64,000 nucleotides of DNA, from contig OZ241339.1 in the NCBI GenBank assembly GCA_965200235.1, forward strand, positions 2,108,001 to 2,172,000, in the 5' to 3' direction. Made by a program: the position numbers and the translations under genes. The notes under the pieces were generated by a model. It saw nothing but the letters and a program-made list of their open reading frames with translations. It searched no databases and had not been told where the DNA came from. Shown one piece after another: positions 54,877 through 63,528 of this stretch. Numbering within the stretch: position 1 is the stretch's first letter; every line of letters starts with the position of its first letter. The stretch comes from Azotimanducus chitobiosivorans. Its GTDB lineage: Bacteria; Pseudomonadota; Gammaproteobacteria; Pseudomonadales; Azotimanducaceae.

Positions 54877-55197
54877 ATGGCACGCGAACCAATACACCCC
54901 GGCGAAACTTTGCGCGAGGATATTGAAGCACTCGGAATGAGCGCCGCAGAGTTGGCGCGGCGGATAGAAATACCGGTCAATCGCATCACTCAAATCCTCA
55001 ACGGCCAGCGTGCTGTCACGGGTGACACCGCGCTGCGGCTCGGTCAGTTTTTCGGCACGTCCGGCGAATTCTGGCTCAATCTGCAAAAGCTATACGAATT
55101 AAGACGGGCGGAATTCGAGCATGGCGCTAGAATTAAGCTGCTTCCGTCGCTCGCAGATGACAAGAGGAATGCCACAATGGAGGCGCGAGACATCTAG
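54877..55197 (+). CDS. higA: HigA-family antitoxin (orphan)
   Basis: The 106-residue HTH protein starts REPIHPGETLREDIEALGMS and continues LARRIEIPVNRITQILNGQR and GDTALRLGQFFGTSGEFWLN, the HigA hallmark. The ribosome binding site AGGAGG is perfect. Its toxin partner is reduced to a short tail upstream. It may persist as a transcription regulator or an anti-addiction antitoxin. Confidence 0.93.
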   Translation: MAREPIHPGETLREDIEALGMSAAELARRIEIPVNRITQILNGQRAVTGDTALRLGQFFGTSGEFWLNLQKLYELRRAEFEHGARIKLLPSLADDKRNATMEARDI

Positions 55198-55303
55198 CGA
55201 CGCGGATTTCTAAGCACCCCGTCGTACTGTTCTTCCAACAACGCTCCGTATGGAGAGTTACTATAATGGTCGCCATTCATGCGGCTCTGATAGGCGGTCC
55301 TAA

Positions 55304-56605
55304 ATGGTTCCAAATTTCCAGTCACTTATGAAACCTTTGCTGGAAATCGCAAGTGAAGGCGAAGTTAAATTTGGTGACGCAGTTGATCGGCTGGCAGATG
55401 AGCTCAATTTGACCGAGTCAGACAGACAGGAACGTATCCCGTGCGGCACGCCGCGCTTCTATAACCGCGTGAGCAGAGCTAAACAATGCTTGAAGAAAGC
55501 AGGATTGGTTGAACAAACAAAGAGGCTGCATCATTTCATGACAACTGGTGTTGGCAGGTCAGTGTTGCGTTCCGGCGACGATATTAACCTGAAATATTTG
55601 AAGCGTTTTGAAGAACCATCCACACCTCCGCCGCATCGAGAGGAGGGAGAAGTCGACATCCAGCGGAAGGGATTCAAGATCAACACCATCCTCTATGGAC
55701 CGCCCGGCACCGGCAAGACATTCGCCACCTTCAAGCGTTGCGTTGAAATCTGCGGTGGCGAGGCACCCGAAGATAAGACTGAAATTCGCGAGCGCTATCA
55801 AGAACTGGTCGAAGCTAGCCGAGTCGAATTCGTCACCTTCCATCAATCCTACGGCTACGAGGAATTCGTTGAAGGTTTGCGACCGGTTGCAGCGGAGGGC
55901 GGGTCGAGTATTGAAGTCAAAGATGGCGTGATCAAGCACATCGCCGAGCGCGCTCGCAATTCTCACCAACCCCATGTGCTTGTGATCGACGAAATCAATC
56001 GCGCCAATATCTCGAAGGTCATGGGCGAACTGATCACGCTCATCGAGCCTGACAAGCGAGAAGGCCAAGAAAACGAGGTGCAGGTGACGCTGCCGCATTC
56101 ACAAAAATCTTTCAGCTTGCCGGACAATCTCTACATCCTTGGCACCATGAATACGGCGGACCGATCCATCGCACTTCTTGACGTGGCACTGCGCAGGCGA
56201 TTCGATTTTGAAGAAATGCTCCCCAATCCAGACCTCCTAGAACATGCGAAGGAAAAAACAGGCGTAGATCTGTCCAAAGTGCTTGACGCCATTAACGCAC
56301 GCCTCGAATACCTTATCGACCGTGATCACTTGATCGGCCACGCTTGGCTGATGCACATAGGATCACGAGACGCGCTCGACGAGTGCATGCGCCGCAAGAT
56401 TATTCCGTTGATCGCCGAGTATTTCTTTGAGGACTGGTCGAAAGTCCGCGCTGTCCTTGGCGGGGGCAACGGCTTTCTCAACCAAGAGAAACTCGAATCG
56501 CCCAAAGGCGTGTCTGATGGCATTGGTGATGATCGATACAGATGGCGGCTGCGTAAGAACTTCGAACAGAGCGCCTACGATGAACTCATTGGTCACTCTA
56601 AGTGA
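55304..56605 (+). CDS. mcrB: McrB-type restriction GTPase/AAA protein
   Basis: McrB is the motor of McrBC, which cuts DNA carrying modified cytosines. The first 105 residues form a winged-helix Mrr_N-like domain (KFGDAVDRLADELNLTESDR, FYNRVSRAKQCLKKAGLVEQ) in the place where other McrB proteins bind modified DNA. The motor follows: Walker A TILYGPPGTGKTFATFK, VTFHQSYGYEEFVEGLRPVA, Walker B VLVIDEINRANISKVMGEL and the McrB marker ILGTMNTADRSIALLD. It overlaps mcrC by four bases (GTGA). A TATAAT at 55262-55267 may be its -10 box. Confidence 0.92.
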   Translation: MVPNFQSLMKPLLEIASEGEVKFGDAVDRLADELNLTESDRQERIPCGTPRFYNRVSRAKQCLKKAGLVEQTKRLHHFMTTGVGRSVLRSGDDINLKYLKRFEEPSTPPPHREEGEVDIQRKGFKINTILYGPPGTGKTFATFKRCVEICGGEAPEDKTEIRERYQELVEASRVEFVTFHQSYGYEEFVEGLRPVAAEGGSSIEVKDGVIKHIAERARNSHQPHVLVIDEINRANISKVMGELITLIEPDKREGQENEVQVTLPHSQKSFSLPDNLYILGTMNTADRSIALLDVALRRRFDFEEMLPNPDLLEHAKEKTGVDLSKVLDAINARLEYLIDRDHLIGHAWLMHIGSRDALDECMRRKIIPLIAEYFFEDWSKVRAVLGGGNGFLNQEKLESPKGVSDGIGDDRYRWRLRKNFEQSAYDELIGHSK

Positions 56606-57837
56606 TCAAGACAATTCGCGAGTGGGACGAGATTGAAGTCCGCTCCGAAGGCATTGACAAAAAAATCGCAGATCAACTGTGTGCGCTGGCGGCGCACGAA
56701 TCTACGCGGCTCAAAGTCGCCACTCCTGCGCTTTCGTGGCAGAACCGCACAACGCTGAAGGCAGGGCAAGTCGTCGGCGTCCTCGCTCTTCCCTCGTTCA
56801 GCTTGGAAATTCTGCCCAAGATCGAAGGCGAGAACGACACGCGAGTGCGCGAAGCCCTGACGCACATGCTGAACATCGCTTGGGGCCTTCCCGTGGTCAC
56901 AAGCACGAACACATCAATGGGTCTCCAGAATCACGACCTGCTTGAAGTCCTCATTACATCCTTCGCCGAGAAATTTCTCACGGTCGTAAGGCGCGGGCTG
57001 CCACGCCGTTACGTGCCCTTTGAAGATGAGTTGACGCTGCTGCGAGGTCGTCTCAATGTCAAGAGACAGATCGTCAACAACCTCGTTCGACCAGACAAGC
57101 TCGCTTGCGAGTTCGATGAGCTTTCCGTTGACACGCCGCTGAACCGTGTGCTCAAGGCGACGGTTCGTCTGCTCGAATCCCACGCCCGTTCAGCCGAGAA
57201 TCGCCGCCGTCTCCTCGAATTGCGTGCTCGTCTCGAGTCCGTCTCGAACAGCGCCTCGCCCTTACGCGAGCGAGTTCTATTGGATCGAACCAACACGGTC
57301 TTCCACGAACTGTATCGCCTCGCCAAACTGCTGCTGCAACGTGGGTGGCAGAGTACGAACATCGGAGCAAATTCCGGCATCGCGCTGCTGTTCCCGATGA
57401 ATGATCTCTTCGAGGCGTTTGTCGCACGCAGTCTGAAGCGCGCCTTGCCGTCGCGTGATATTCGTATTCAGGATACGGGCAAATTCGTCCTCTCGGACGG
57501 GACGAACAAACTGATGTACCTTCGCCCAGACATTGTTATGGATGGCGATACAGTCATCGACACCAAATGGAAGCGCTTGGATGCGCAGAAGTCAGACCTC
57601 GGCGTGAGTCAAGCGGATGTCTATCAAATGCTCGCTTACGGGCACGCATACAAGGCCAAGCGCCTGATCTTGCTCTATCCGTGGCATCAAGGGCTCGAAC
57701 GCGACAGCATCCAGAACCAGAAGCCTTGGAACGTCCATGGCACCGAAATGGTGCTCGACATCGCGACTGTTAACATCGGCGTGCCCAAAGACGTGCCAGC
57801 TACGCTTGAAGAGATGTTCCCCGATAGCCGACTTTAG
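56602..57837 (+). CDS. mcrC: McrC-type nuclease subunit
   Basis: McrC supplies the nuclease and stimulates McrB. The N-terminal domain has LEILPKIEGENDTRVREALT and the YVPFEDELTLLRGRLNVKRQ segment typical of the family. The C-terminal PD-(D/E)XK nuclease is visible in YLRPDIVMDGDTVIDTKWKR (D...D-x-K), followed by VSQADVYQMLAYGHAYKAKR. The 411 residues match the larger McrC proteins. The start is GTG, overlapping the mcrB stop. Confidence 0.92.
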   Translation: MIKTIREWDEIEVRSEGIDKKIADQLCALAAHESTRLKVATPALSWQNRTTLKAGQVVGVLALPSFSLEILPKIEGENDTRVREALTHMLNIAWGLPVVTSTNTSMGLQNHDLLEVLITSFAEKFLTVVRRGLPRRYVPFEDELTLLRGRLNVKRQIVNNLVRPDKLACEFDELSVDTPLNRVLKATVRLLESHARSAENRRRLLELRARLESVSNSASPLRERVLLDRTNTVFHELYRLAKLLLQRGWQSTNIGANSGIALLFPMNDLFEAFVARSLKRALPSRDIRIQDTGKFVLSDGTNKLMYLRPDIVMDGDTVIDTKWKRLDAQKSDLGVSQADVYQMLAYGHAYKAKRLILLYPWHQGLERDSIQNQKPWNVHGTEMVLDIATVNIGVPKDVPATLEEMFPDSRL

Positions 57838-58114
57838 TCAAGCATTCGCTCTCGTAAACCATCGAGATGCGAGCACCGTTCCACAGGTTGCACAAATGCC
57901 GCTCCATCCGAACATTTGACAGATGACGAGGGCGAAACACAGCGGCACAAGCCCCGTCCTCGCGGCGAACGCTGTCATACGCGATCCCGCTTGATCTAGC
58001 ACTGCGTAGAGTCTTTGCAAGCGCTTGGCTCGCCGCGTAACTGTCGGAGCTATAGATGGCTGTCCTTCCGTCCGCGCCGTAGGGGACAGGGCGCGCAATT
58101 GAATACCTCATCCG

Positions 58115-58142
58115 TTTGACATACGCGAATGCTTCCTATAGT
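58115..58142 (+). promoter_or_regulatory. promoter of the haem uptake operon
   Basis: TTTGAC (58115-58120; TTGACA if read one base later) and TATAGT (58137-58142) are 15-16 bases apart, 45 bases before the receptor ATG. The start point would fall in the palindrome just downstream. Confidence 0.5.
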
Positions 58143-58146
58143 CTTA

Positions 58147-58165
58147 AATACGAATCGTTCGTATT
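58147..58165 (+). promoter_or_regulatory. 19-bp palindrome at the haem operon start (candidate iron-responsive operator)
   Basis: AATACGAA and TTCGTATT flank a three-base centre, a perfect palindrome of Fur-box length just after the -10 box. The bases do not match the Fur consensus well, so the regulator could be Fur with a diverged site or another iron- or haem-responsive protein. Confidence 0.55.
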
Positions 58166-58186
58166 CGCATTTTTGTTAGAGGAATC

Positions 58187-60499
58187 ATGTCGCAAAACAA
58201 TCAGACCATCAACAAACCCCGCCAAAGGGCATCTCTTCACCGGAAACGCTTATCCGTCAAGGCGAAATATTCGCTGGCGGCAATGCTTGGCGTGCTGTTG
58301 CTGCCACTCGCTGCACACAGCGAATCTGCGCAGGAAGAGCGCGCAGCGCAAGAGGACGGCGACGAGCAGGAACGCATTGAGCATCTCATCGTCGTTGCCA
58401 CACGCACCGAACGAACTGCAAACGAAGTTGCAGCGACCGTCTCCTACAAAACCGCTGAAGCGCTCGAAGCCGAACTCGCACAAGACATTGCCGACGCCGT
58501 TCGCTACGAGCCGGGGGTCAGCGTTGGCGGCACGGGCAGTCGCTTTGGCTTGAGCGGATTTAATATTCGTGGCATTGACGGAAATCGCGTGCTGACGATG
58601 GTGGATGGCATTCGCGTTGCGGATGAGTTCTCCTTCGGGCCTTTCCTGAGCGCGCGCAGAGACTTCGTTGACATCGACAGCCTCAGTCGATTGGAGATCG
58701 CGCGCGGCCCGGTATCGTCGCTGTATGGCAGCGATGCGCTTGGCGGCGTGGTTGCGCTTCGAACCAAGCAGCCGCACGACTATTTGGAAGAAAGCGAATT
58801 GGCTTCGGCATCGATTCGAACCGGTTATTCGAGTGCGGACGACGCGTACCTCGCGAGCCTTGGCCTTGCAGGACAAGCCGGGCCGTTCGCGAGCCTCATT
58901 CGCTACACCGAAAGATCTGGGCACGAATCGGACAACTCAGGTTCGGTCGGCGGCACAGGCAGCGCACGCGAGCACCCCGACCCGCTCACCACCGACAGCG
59001 CCAACCTCGTTATGAAGCTCGATTTCGAACCCTTCGATGCCCATAGAGTCTCCCTCACCCTTGATCAATACGAGCACGACCTCAAATCCGACATCTTGTC
59101 CGACGCTGGCAGCGTGACCTATGGCAACAGAGTCAACAGTCGCCGGGCCGACGATGCCCGCTCGCGGGAACGCATCTCGCTCGGGTATCAATTCGATGGC
59201 GCCTTGCTCTTCGCCGACCACATTGAAGCAACCGTCTACCGGCAGGATTCGGAAACCTATCAACTCACCACCGAAGACCGCACCACTGCAAGGGGTAGCG
59301 AGCAAACTCGATTTCGAGAATCGACTTACGATCAGCGCGTTGAAGGCATGTGGGGACATCTCCTGAAGCGGTTCTCAACAGGTGCCGCAAACCATCAACT
59401 CAGTGTCGGCATGGACTACTATGCGACGAAAAGCGGTTCGCTGCGAAACGGCGCCACGACGGACAGCACGGGTGCGCCAGTGCGAGAGTTCGCAGCGTTT
59501 CCCACCCGTGACTTTCCGCTCACCGAAGTCACCGCGCTCGCCGCGTTCGTGCAGGACGAGCTGTCGCTGTTTGATGGACACCTTTCGCTCTCCCCGGGCA
59601 TTCGCTGGGACCGCTTTGAGGCACGCGCCCGCGTGGACAGCGTGTACCGCGAAGGCAACCCTGGAACCGCGCCGCCACAAGACTACGATGCCGAAGAGTT
59701 GACAGCCAAGCTCGGCGCAGTCTACAAGTTCAACAACGTGGCTTCTGTCTATGCGCGGTTCGCCGAAGGCTTTCGAGCGCCGCCCTACGACGACGTCAAT
59801 GTCGGGTTTACCAATGTGCTCGGTGGTTACAAAACAATCGCCAATCCAGAACTCTCTTCGGAAAGCAGCGAGGGCATCGAACTCGGCGCAAGGCTCACAG
59901 GCGACGAAGCGCAGCTGCACGTGGCAGTTTTCCGCAATGAATACAAAGACTTTATCGAGTCGTTTGCTATTGCTCCGGCGTTCTTGAGAAGCGGCGGCAT
60001 TGACCCGGGCGATGGGTTTCGCACCTTTCAGTCCGTCAACCGCGGGCAGGTGACCATCGAAGGCTGGGAAATGAGCGCATTCTGGACACCGCACCCGCGC
60101 TGGCAATTGCGCGCCGCTTTTGCCTATGCGGAAGGCGTTGACCAGGAGCGCGACGCGCCGCTCAACAGCGTCGAGCCGTTCAATGCCGTGCTCGGCGTCG
60201 GCTACAGCGCGCCGGGCGACCGCTGGGGCGCGCGGCTGATCGGCACCTATTCGTCTGATAAGGATGATTCCGACATTGATAGCGAAGACCCTCGATTTCC
60301 CACTGATGCCTATGGCGTGATCGACTTTCACGCCTATGCGCGCATCGGCGACCGTGCGAGCGTGAATCTTGGCGTGTTCAATCTCACCGATGCGAACTAC
60401 ATTCGATGGGTGGACACCGCGGGCATCGGCTCGGATGCACCTGCACGTTTCTCGCAGCCGGGCATCAACGCTGCCATTACCTTCGGATTCGAGATTTGA
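58187..60499 (+). CDS. hmuR: TonB-dependent haem/haemoprotein receptor
   Basis: The 770-residue receptor has an N-terminal signal segment (YSLAAMLGVLLLPLAAHSES) and a TonB-box-like IEHLIVVATRTERTANEV. The plug follows (FNIRGIDGNRVLTMVDGIRV, EIARGPVSSLYGSDALGGVV), then a barrel ending FSQPGINAAITFGFEI. The haem-receptor pair of motifs is visible: FAEGFRAPPYDDVN (F-R-A-P) and IANPELSSESSEG (N-P-x-L). The ATG is preceded by AGAGG. It heads an operon with a haem-type ABC transporter, which supports the substrate assignment. Confidence 0.88.
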   Translation: MSQNNQTINKPRQRASLHRKRLSVKAKYSLAAMLGVLLLPLAAHSESAQEERAAQEDGDEQERIEHLIVVATRTERTANEVAATVSYKTAEALEAELAQDIADAVRYEPGVSVGGTGSRFGLSGFNIRGIDGNRVLTMVDGIRVADEFSFGPFLSARRDFVDIDSLSRLEIARGPVSSLYGSDALGGVVALRTKQPHDYLEESELASASIRTGYSSADDAYLASLGLAGQAGPFASLIRYTERSGHESDNSGSVGGTGSAREHPDPLTTDSANLVMKLDFEPFDAHRVSLTLDQYEHDLKSDILSDAGSVTYGNRVNSRRADDARSRERISLGYQFDGALLFADHIEATVYRQDSETYQLTTEDRTTARGSEQTRFRESTYDQRVEGMWGHLLKRFSTGAANHQLSVGMDYYATKSGSLRNGATTDSTGAPVREFAAFPTRDFPLTEVTALAAFVQDELSLFDGHLSLSPGIRWDRFEARARVDSVYREGNPGTAPPQDYDAEELTAKLGAVYKFNNVASVYARFAEGFRAPPYDDVNVGFTNVLGGYKTIANPELSSESSEGIELGARLTGDEAQLHVAVFRNEYKDFIESFAIAPAFLRSGGIDPGDGFRTFQSVNRGQVTIEGWEMSAFWTPHPRWQLRAAFAYAEGVDQERDAPLNSVEPFNAVLGVGYSAPGDRWGARLIGTYSSDKDDSDIDSEDPRFPTDAYGVIDFHAYARIGDRASVNLGVFNLTDANYIRWVDTAGIGSDAPARFSQPGINAAITFGFEI

Positions 60500-60501
60500 C
60501 C

Positions 60502-61356
60502 TTGAAACAGTCAATCAAACAATCACTACTTGCGATGCTTTTCGCGGCAGCTGGGAGTGTTCAGGCCATATGCGAGCCAGTGTTCGACAGTTCGCGCATC
60601 GCCGTCGCCGGCGGCTCGATCACCGAGATCCTGTACTTGCTCGGTGCCGAAGAGCGCATCGTCGCTGTGGACACCACCTCGACCTATCCGGCCACCGCGC
60701 GAGCCCTACCTTCAGTCGGCTATGTGCGCGCCCTCTCTACCGAGGGGCTGCTCTCGATGCAGCCAACCCTTGTGCTCGGTGAAGAGGACATGGGGCCGCC
60801 GGAGGTGCTCGCGCAGCTCGAAAGGATCGGTCTGCCGATGGTCGCAATCGACGAGGAGCATACCGCAGAGGGCATCATGCGGAAAATCCGATGCGTGGCG
60901 AGAATCCTGGGGCTTTCGCAGAAAGCCGACGCCCTCATTCTTGACACGCTCGCACCTTTGACCGTCGAGCTTGATCGCGCGCGGGGACGCGCAGGCTGGC
61001 AGCCTCTGGCAGTGCTTATCCTCGATGCCCGCTCAGGCACGCTCGTTGCCGCGGGCAAGGAAACATCGGGACAGGCGTTTCTCAGAATGATCGGGGCGCA
61101 GAACCTCTTTTCCGATATTTCTGGCTGGAAACCTGTCTCACCTGAGACTATTTTGAGTGCGCGTCCGGATTTCGTCATATTCTCGCGCCCTGGTGCTGAC
61201 ATTACAGCGTCCGAAGCGTCGTCGTTTGCCTTTGCAGGCGGGACGGATGTCGTAGCGGTGGATACGGTCGAAACGCTTGGATTCGGCCCTCGCACGATCA
61301 AAGCCGCGCTCGATCTTCTTGTCAAGCTACAAGGTCGCGCACAGCCCGATGAATAG
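60502..61356 (+). CDS. hmuT: haem ABC transporter, periplasmic binding protein
   Basis: HmuT carries haem from the receptor to the permease. A signal peptide (KQSIKQSLLAMLFAAAGSVQ) and a two-lobed cobalamin/haem-type fold are seen: SRIAVAGGSITEILYLLGAE, STYPATARALPSVGYVRALS, LLSMQPTLVLGEEDMGPPEV and a later ETSGQAFLRMIGAQNLFSDI. The frame is open from 60406 inside the receptor gene, but TTG at 60502, three bases after the receptor stop, puts the signal peptide at the start (284 residues). The end overlaps hmuU by eight bases. Confidence 0.88.
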   Translation: MKQSIKQSLLAMLFAAAGSVQAICEPVFDSSRIAVAGGSITEILYLLGAEERIVAVDTTSTYPATARALPSVGYVRALSTEGLLSMQPTLVLGEEDMGPPEVLAQLERIGLPMVAIDEEHTAEGIMRKIRCVARILGLSQKADALILDTLAPLTVELDRARGRAGWQPLAVLILDARSGTLVAAGKETSGQAFLRMIGAQNLFSDISGWKPVSPETILSARPDFVIFSRPGADITASEASSFAFAGGTDVVAVDTVETLGFGPRTIKAALDLLVKLQGRAQPDE

Positions 61357-62377
61357 CGCGGCCCAAGTGTTGCATGCGCGCGGACAACCGGCATGGTCCG
61401 CGCATGCCGCGCTTGCCTGCGCGATGCTCGCAACCGGTGTGCTTGCGCTGCTCGCCGGCGCCGTGGACATTTCGATCAAGAGCCTCTTTCACGATGCCGA
61501 TGCCGTTCTGCAGCGCATGATCCTGCTTGAGATTCGGGCGCCGCGCGTTGTCTTGGCGGCCTGCACGGGCGCTGGCCTCGCAGTCGCTGGCGCAGCGCTG
61601 CAGGGGCTGTTTCGCAATCCGCTTGCCGAGCCGAGCCTGATTGGCGTGTCAAGCGGCGCCGCGCTCGGCGCGATTTCGGTGATCGTGCTGGGCGCGAGCC
61701 TCCCGATTCTTCAGCCCTTGGCATCCTACAGCCTGCCCATCGCCGCAGTCGCGGGCGCATGCCTCGTGACCTTGTTCCTCTACGGCTTCTCGCTTCGCTA
61801 TGGTCAATTCGGAATTGTCACCATCCTGCTTGTGGGCATCGCCGTCAATGCCCTCGCCGCAGTGGGCATCGGCATATTCCAGTATCTCGCCAACGATGCC
61901 GCCTTGCGAACGCTCACCTTCTGGATGATGGGAAGCTTCGGCAGGGCATCTTGGGACACGCTCATTCCAGCGGTGTCGCTGATGGCCGTGAGCATGCTGC
62001 CCCTCTTCGCGCTCACGCGCAGCCTTGATCTTCTACAGCTTGGTGAATCCGAAGCCTTCCATCTCGGCATCGATGTGCGCCAGGTCAAGCGCTGCGTCAT
62101 CATCTGCTCAGCCGCCACTGTCGGTGCTGGTGTCGCGCTCGCGGGCATCGTCGGATTTGTCGGCCTCGTCGTGCCGCACTTGATTCGCCTTGTGCTCGGC
62201 GCGGGTCACCGATATGTCATTCCGGCATCGGCGCTGCTCGGCGCAATGCTGACCATGCTCGCTGACCTGCTCGCACGCACGCTGTTTGCGCCCGCGGAGA
62301 TTCCGGTAAGCCTCATTACGAGCGCGCTCGGCGCACCGTTCTTCCTCTGGTTGATTGCAAGGGCACGGCCACGATGA
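61349..62377 (+). CDS. hmuU: haem ABC transporter, permease (FecCD family)
   Basis: This 342-residue inner-membrane permease has about ten helices. Typical FecCD signatures are EIRAPRVVLAACTGAGLAVA, ALQGLFRNPLAEPSLIGVSS, TFWMMGSFGRASWDTLIPAV and GFVGLVVPHLIRLVLGAGHR. ATG 61349 overlaps the hmuT stop; the longer frame to 61277 lies within hmuT and is not used. Its stop overlaps hmuV in ATGA. Confidence 0.92.
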   Translation: MNSAAQVLHARGQPAWSAHAALACAMLATGVLALLAGAVDISIKSLFHDADAVLQRMILLEIRAPRVVLAACTGAGLAVAGAALQGLFRNPLAEPSLIGVSSGAALGAISVIVLGASLPILQPLASYSLPIAAVAGACLVTLFLYGFSLRYGQFGIVTILLVGIAVNALAAVGIGIFQYLANDAALRTLTFWMMGSFGRASWDTLIPAVSLMAVSMLPLFALTRSLDLLQLGESEAFHLGIDVRQVKRCVIICSAATVGAGVALAGIVGFVGLVVPHLIRLVLGAGHRYVIPASALLGAMLTMLADLLARTLFAPAEIPVSLITSALGAPFFLWLIARARPR

Positions 62378-63162
62378 GCCTCTGCGCACGCGATGTGAGC
62401 CTCTCGCTTGGTCATTCCGAGGCGCTTGCGGGCATCTGCCTCGACGTGTCGCCAGGCACGCTGACAGCAGTCATCGGGCCAAACGGCGCTGGCAAAACCA
62501 GTCTGCTTCGGGTGTTGAGCGGCGAACTTGAACCTTCGACCGGGACCGTTGAAATCGATGGTGACCAGATCGATGCGCTGAACCCAGCCGAACTCGCCGA
62601 GCGTCGCAGCGCGATGGGTCAGTCAACGCCTCTCGCCTTCGACTTTCTCGTTGACGAAGTGCTCGCCATGGGATGGGTGCAATCTCGTTGCCGCGCGACG
62701 CAGCGCACGGCAATGTGCGAAGCGGCGCGCAAGTGCGACATCACCCACCTGTTCGGGCGTCCTTTTCGCTCGCTCTCCGGTGGAGAGCGGCAGCGTGTGC
62801 ATTTTGCGCGCGCGCTCTTGCAGGTTTGGCCGCATAGCGCGACAGCGAACACGCGCGTCGGAACACGCTACATGCTGCTTGACGAGCCCACTTCAAGCAT
62901 GGACATCGCGCAAGAAATACTCTTGCTCCATGTCGCTCGCAGCGTGCTTGCGCACAGCGTCGGCATTCTGATGGTGCTGCACAATCTCAATCTCGCGGCG
63001 CGATTTGCCGACTGCGTCGTGCTTATTGACCAAGGCAAAATAGTCGCCGCCGGGCCGCCGGACCGTGTGCTCACCAATGATTTGCTCAGCAGCGTGTACC
63101 GCACGCCTGTACTCGTAGAACGACATGACGCGCTTGGGCGCCTCGTCGTTCATACCCATTAG
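62374..63162 (+). CDS. hmuV: haem ABC transporter, ATP-binding protein
   Basis: The ATPase powers haem import. Walker A is VIGPNGAGKTSLLRVLSGEL, the signature is FRSLSGGERQRVHFARALLQ, Walker B is YMLLDEPTSSMD and the switch His is in LMVLHNLNLAARFADCVVLI. A short insert (VWPHSATANTRVGTR) sits between the signature and Walker B. The 262-residue length is normal for HmuV. It overlaps hmuU by four bases. Confidence 0.93.
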   Translation: MSLCARDVSLSLGHSEALAGICLDVSPGTLTAVIGPNGAGKTSLLRVLSGELEPSTGTVEIDGDQIDALNPAELAERRSAMGQSTPLAFDFLVDEVLAMGWVQSRCRATQRTAMCEAARKCDITHLFGRPFRSLSGGERQRVHFARALLQVWPHSATANTRVGTRYMLLDEPTSSMDIAQEILLLHVARSVLAHSVGILMVLHNLNLAARFADCVVLIDQGKIVAAGPPDRVLTNDLLSSVYRTPVLVERHDALGRLVVHTH

Positions 63163-63197
63163 ACACACACCTTGACATTCGCTAGAAGGACTCACAT

Positions 63198-63503
63198 ATG
63201 TTTATTGCCATGAACCGATTCAAAATCTCGAAAGGCTCTGAAGAGAGCTTTGAGCGCGTTTGGCGCGAGCGCAACAGCTACCTCTCGGAGGTGCCTGGGT
63301 TCGAGTCATTCGCGCTGCTGAAAGGCCCTGAGCATCAAGACCATGTGCTCTACGCATCGCATTCTGTCTGGGAATCGTGCAAGGCGTTCGAGGCATGGGT
63401 CGAATCCGATAGCTTTCGCAAAGCCCACGCCCAAAGGGCAGCAACAAAAGGCATCTATCTCGAACACCCGAAACTAGAGCTCTTTGAGACGGTTGTTCAT
63501 TAG
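63198..63503 (+). CDS. IsdG/HmuQ-like haem-degrading monooxygenase (ABM domain)
   Basis: The 101-residue protein has the antibiotic-biosynthesis-monooxygenase fold used by IsdG-type haem-degrading enzymes: FIAMNRFKISKGSEESFERV, ERNSYLSEVPGFESFALLKG, VLYASHSVWESCKAFEAWVE and SDSFRKAHAQR, where the His is the expected haem ligand. It would open the imported haem ring and release iron. An AAGGA box precedes the ATG. It is 35 bases after hmuV, so it likely belongs to the same operon. Its stop TAG is the first part of a repeat end. Confidence 0.85.
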   Translation: MFIAMNRFKISKGSEESFERVWRERNSYLSEVPGFESFALLKGPEHQDHVLYASHSVWESCKAFEAWVESDSFRKAHAQRAATKGIYLEHPKLELFETVVH

Positions 63504-63528
63504 GGAGGGTCTGCGAATTAGGGCTTTC
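63500..63528. repeat. partial end of a MITE A-like element
   Basis: TTAGGGAGGGTCTG at 63500-63513 matches the left end of element A (4268-4281) in 13 of 14 bases. It contains the stop codon of the monooxygenase gene and lies 15 bases from the stop of the glycosylase gene. No second end is present, so it is a relic or a chance match. Confidence 0.4.

Larger units (their letters stand above)
57838..58186. other. intergenic region upstream of the haem operon
   Basis: About 350 bases. The right third holds the promoter and palindrome of the haem receptor gene. The left two thirds contain a minus-strand open frame (57838-58098, 86 codons) with one hydrophobic segment and a C-x-x-C pair, but no ribosome binding site or family I recognise. 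I do not call it a gene. Confidence 0.4.

Noticed and set aside
57838..58111. Minus-strand ORF of 86-103 codons with a hydrophobic segment and C-x-x-C
   Set aside because: No ribosome binding site, no family recognised, and it overlaps the promoter region side of the haem operon; could be a gene but cannot be supported.
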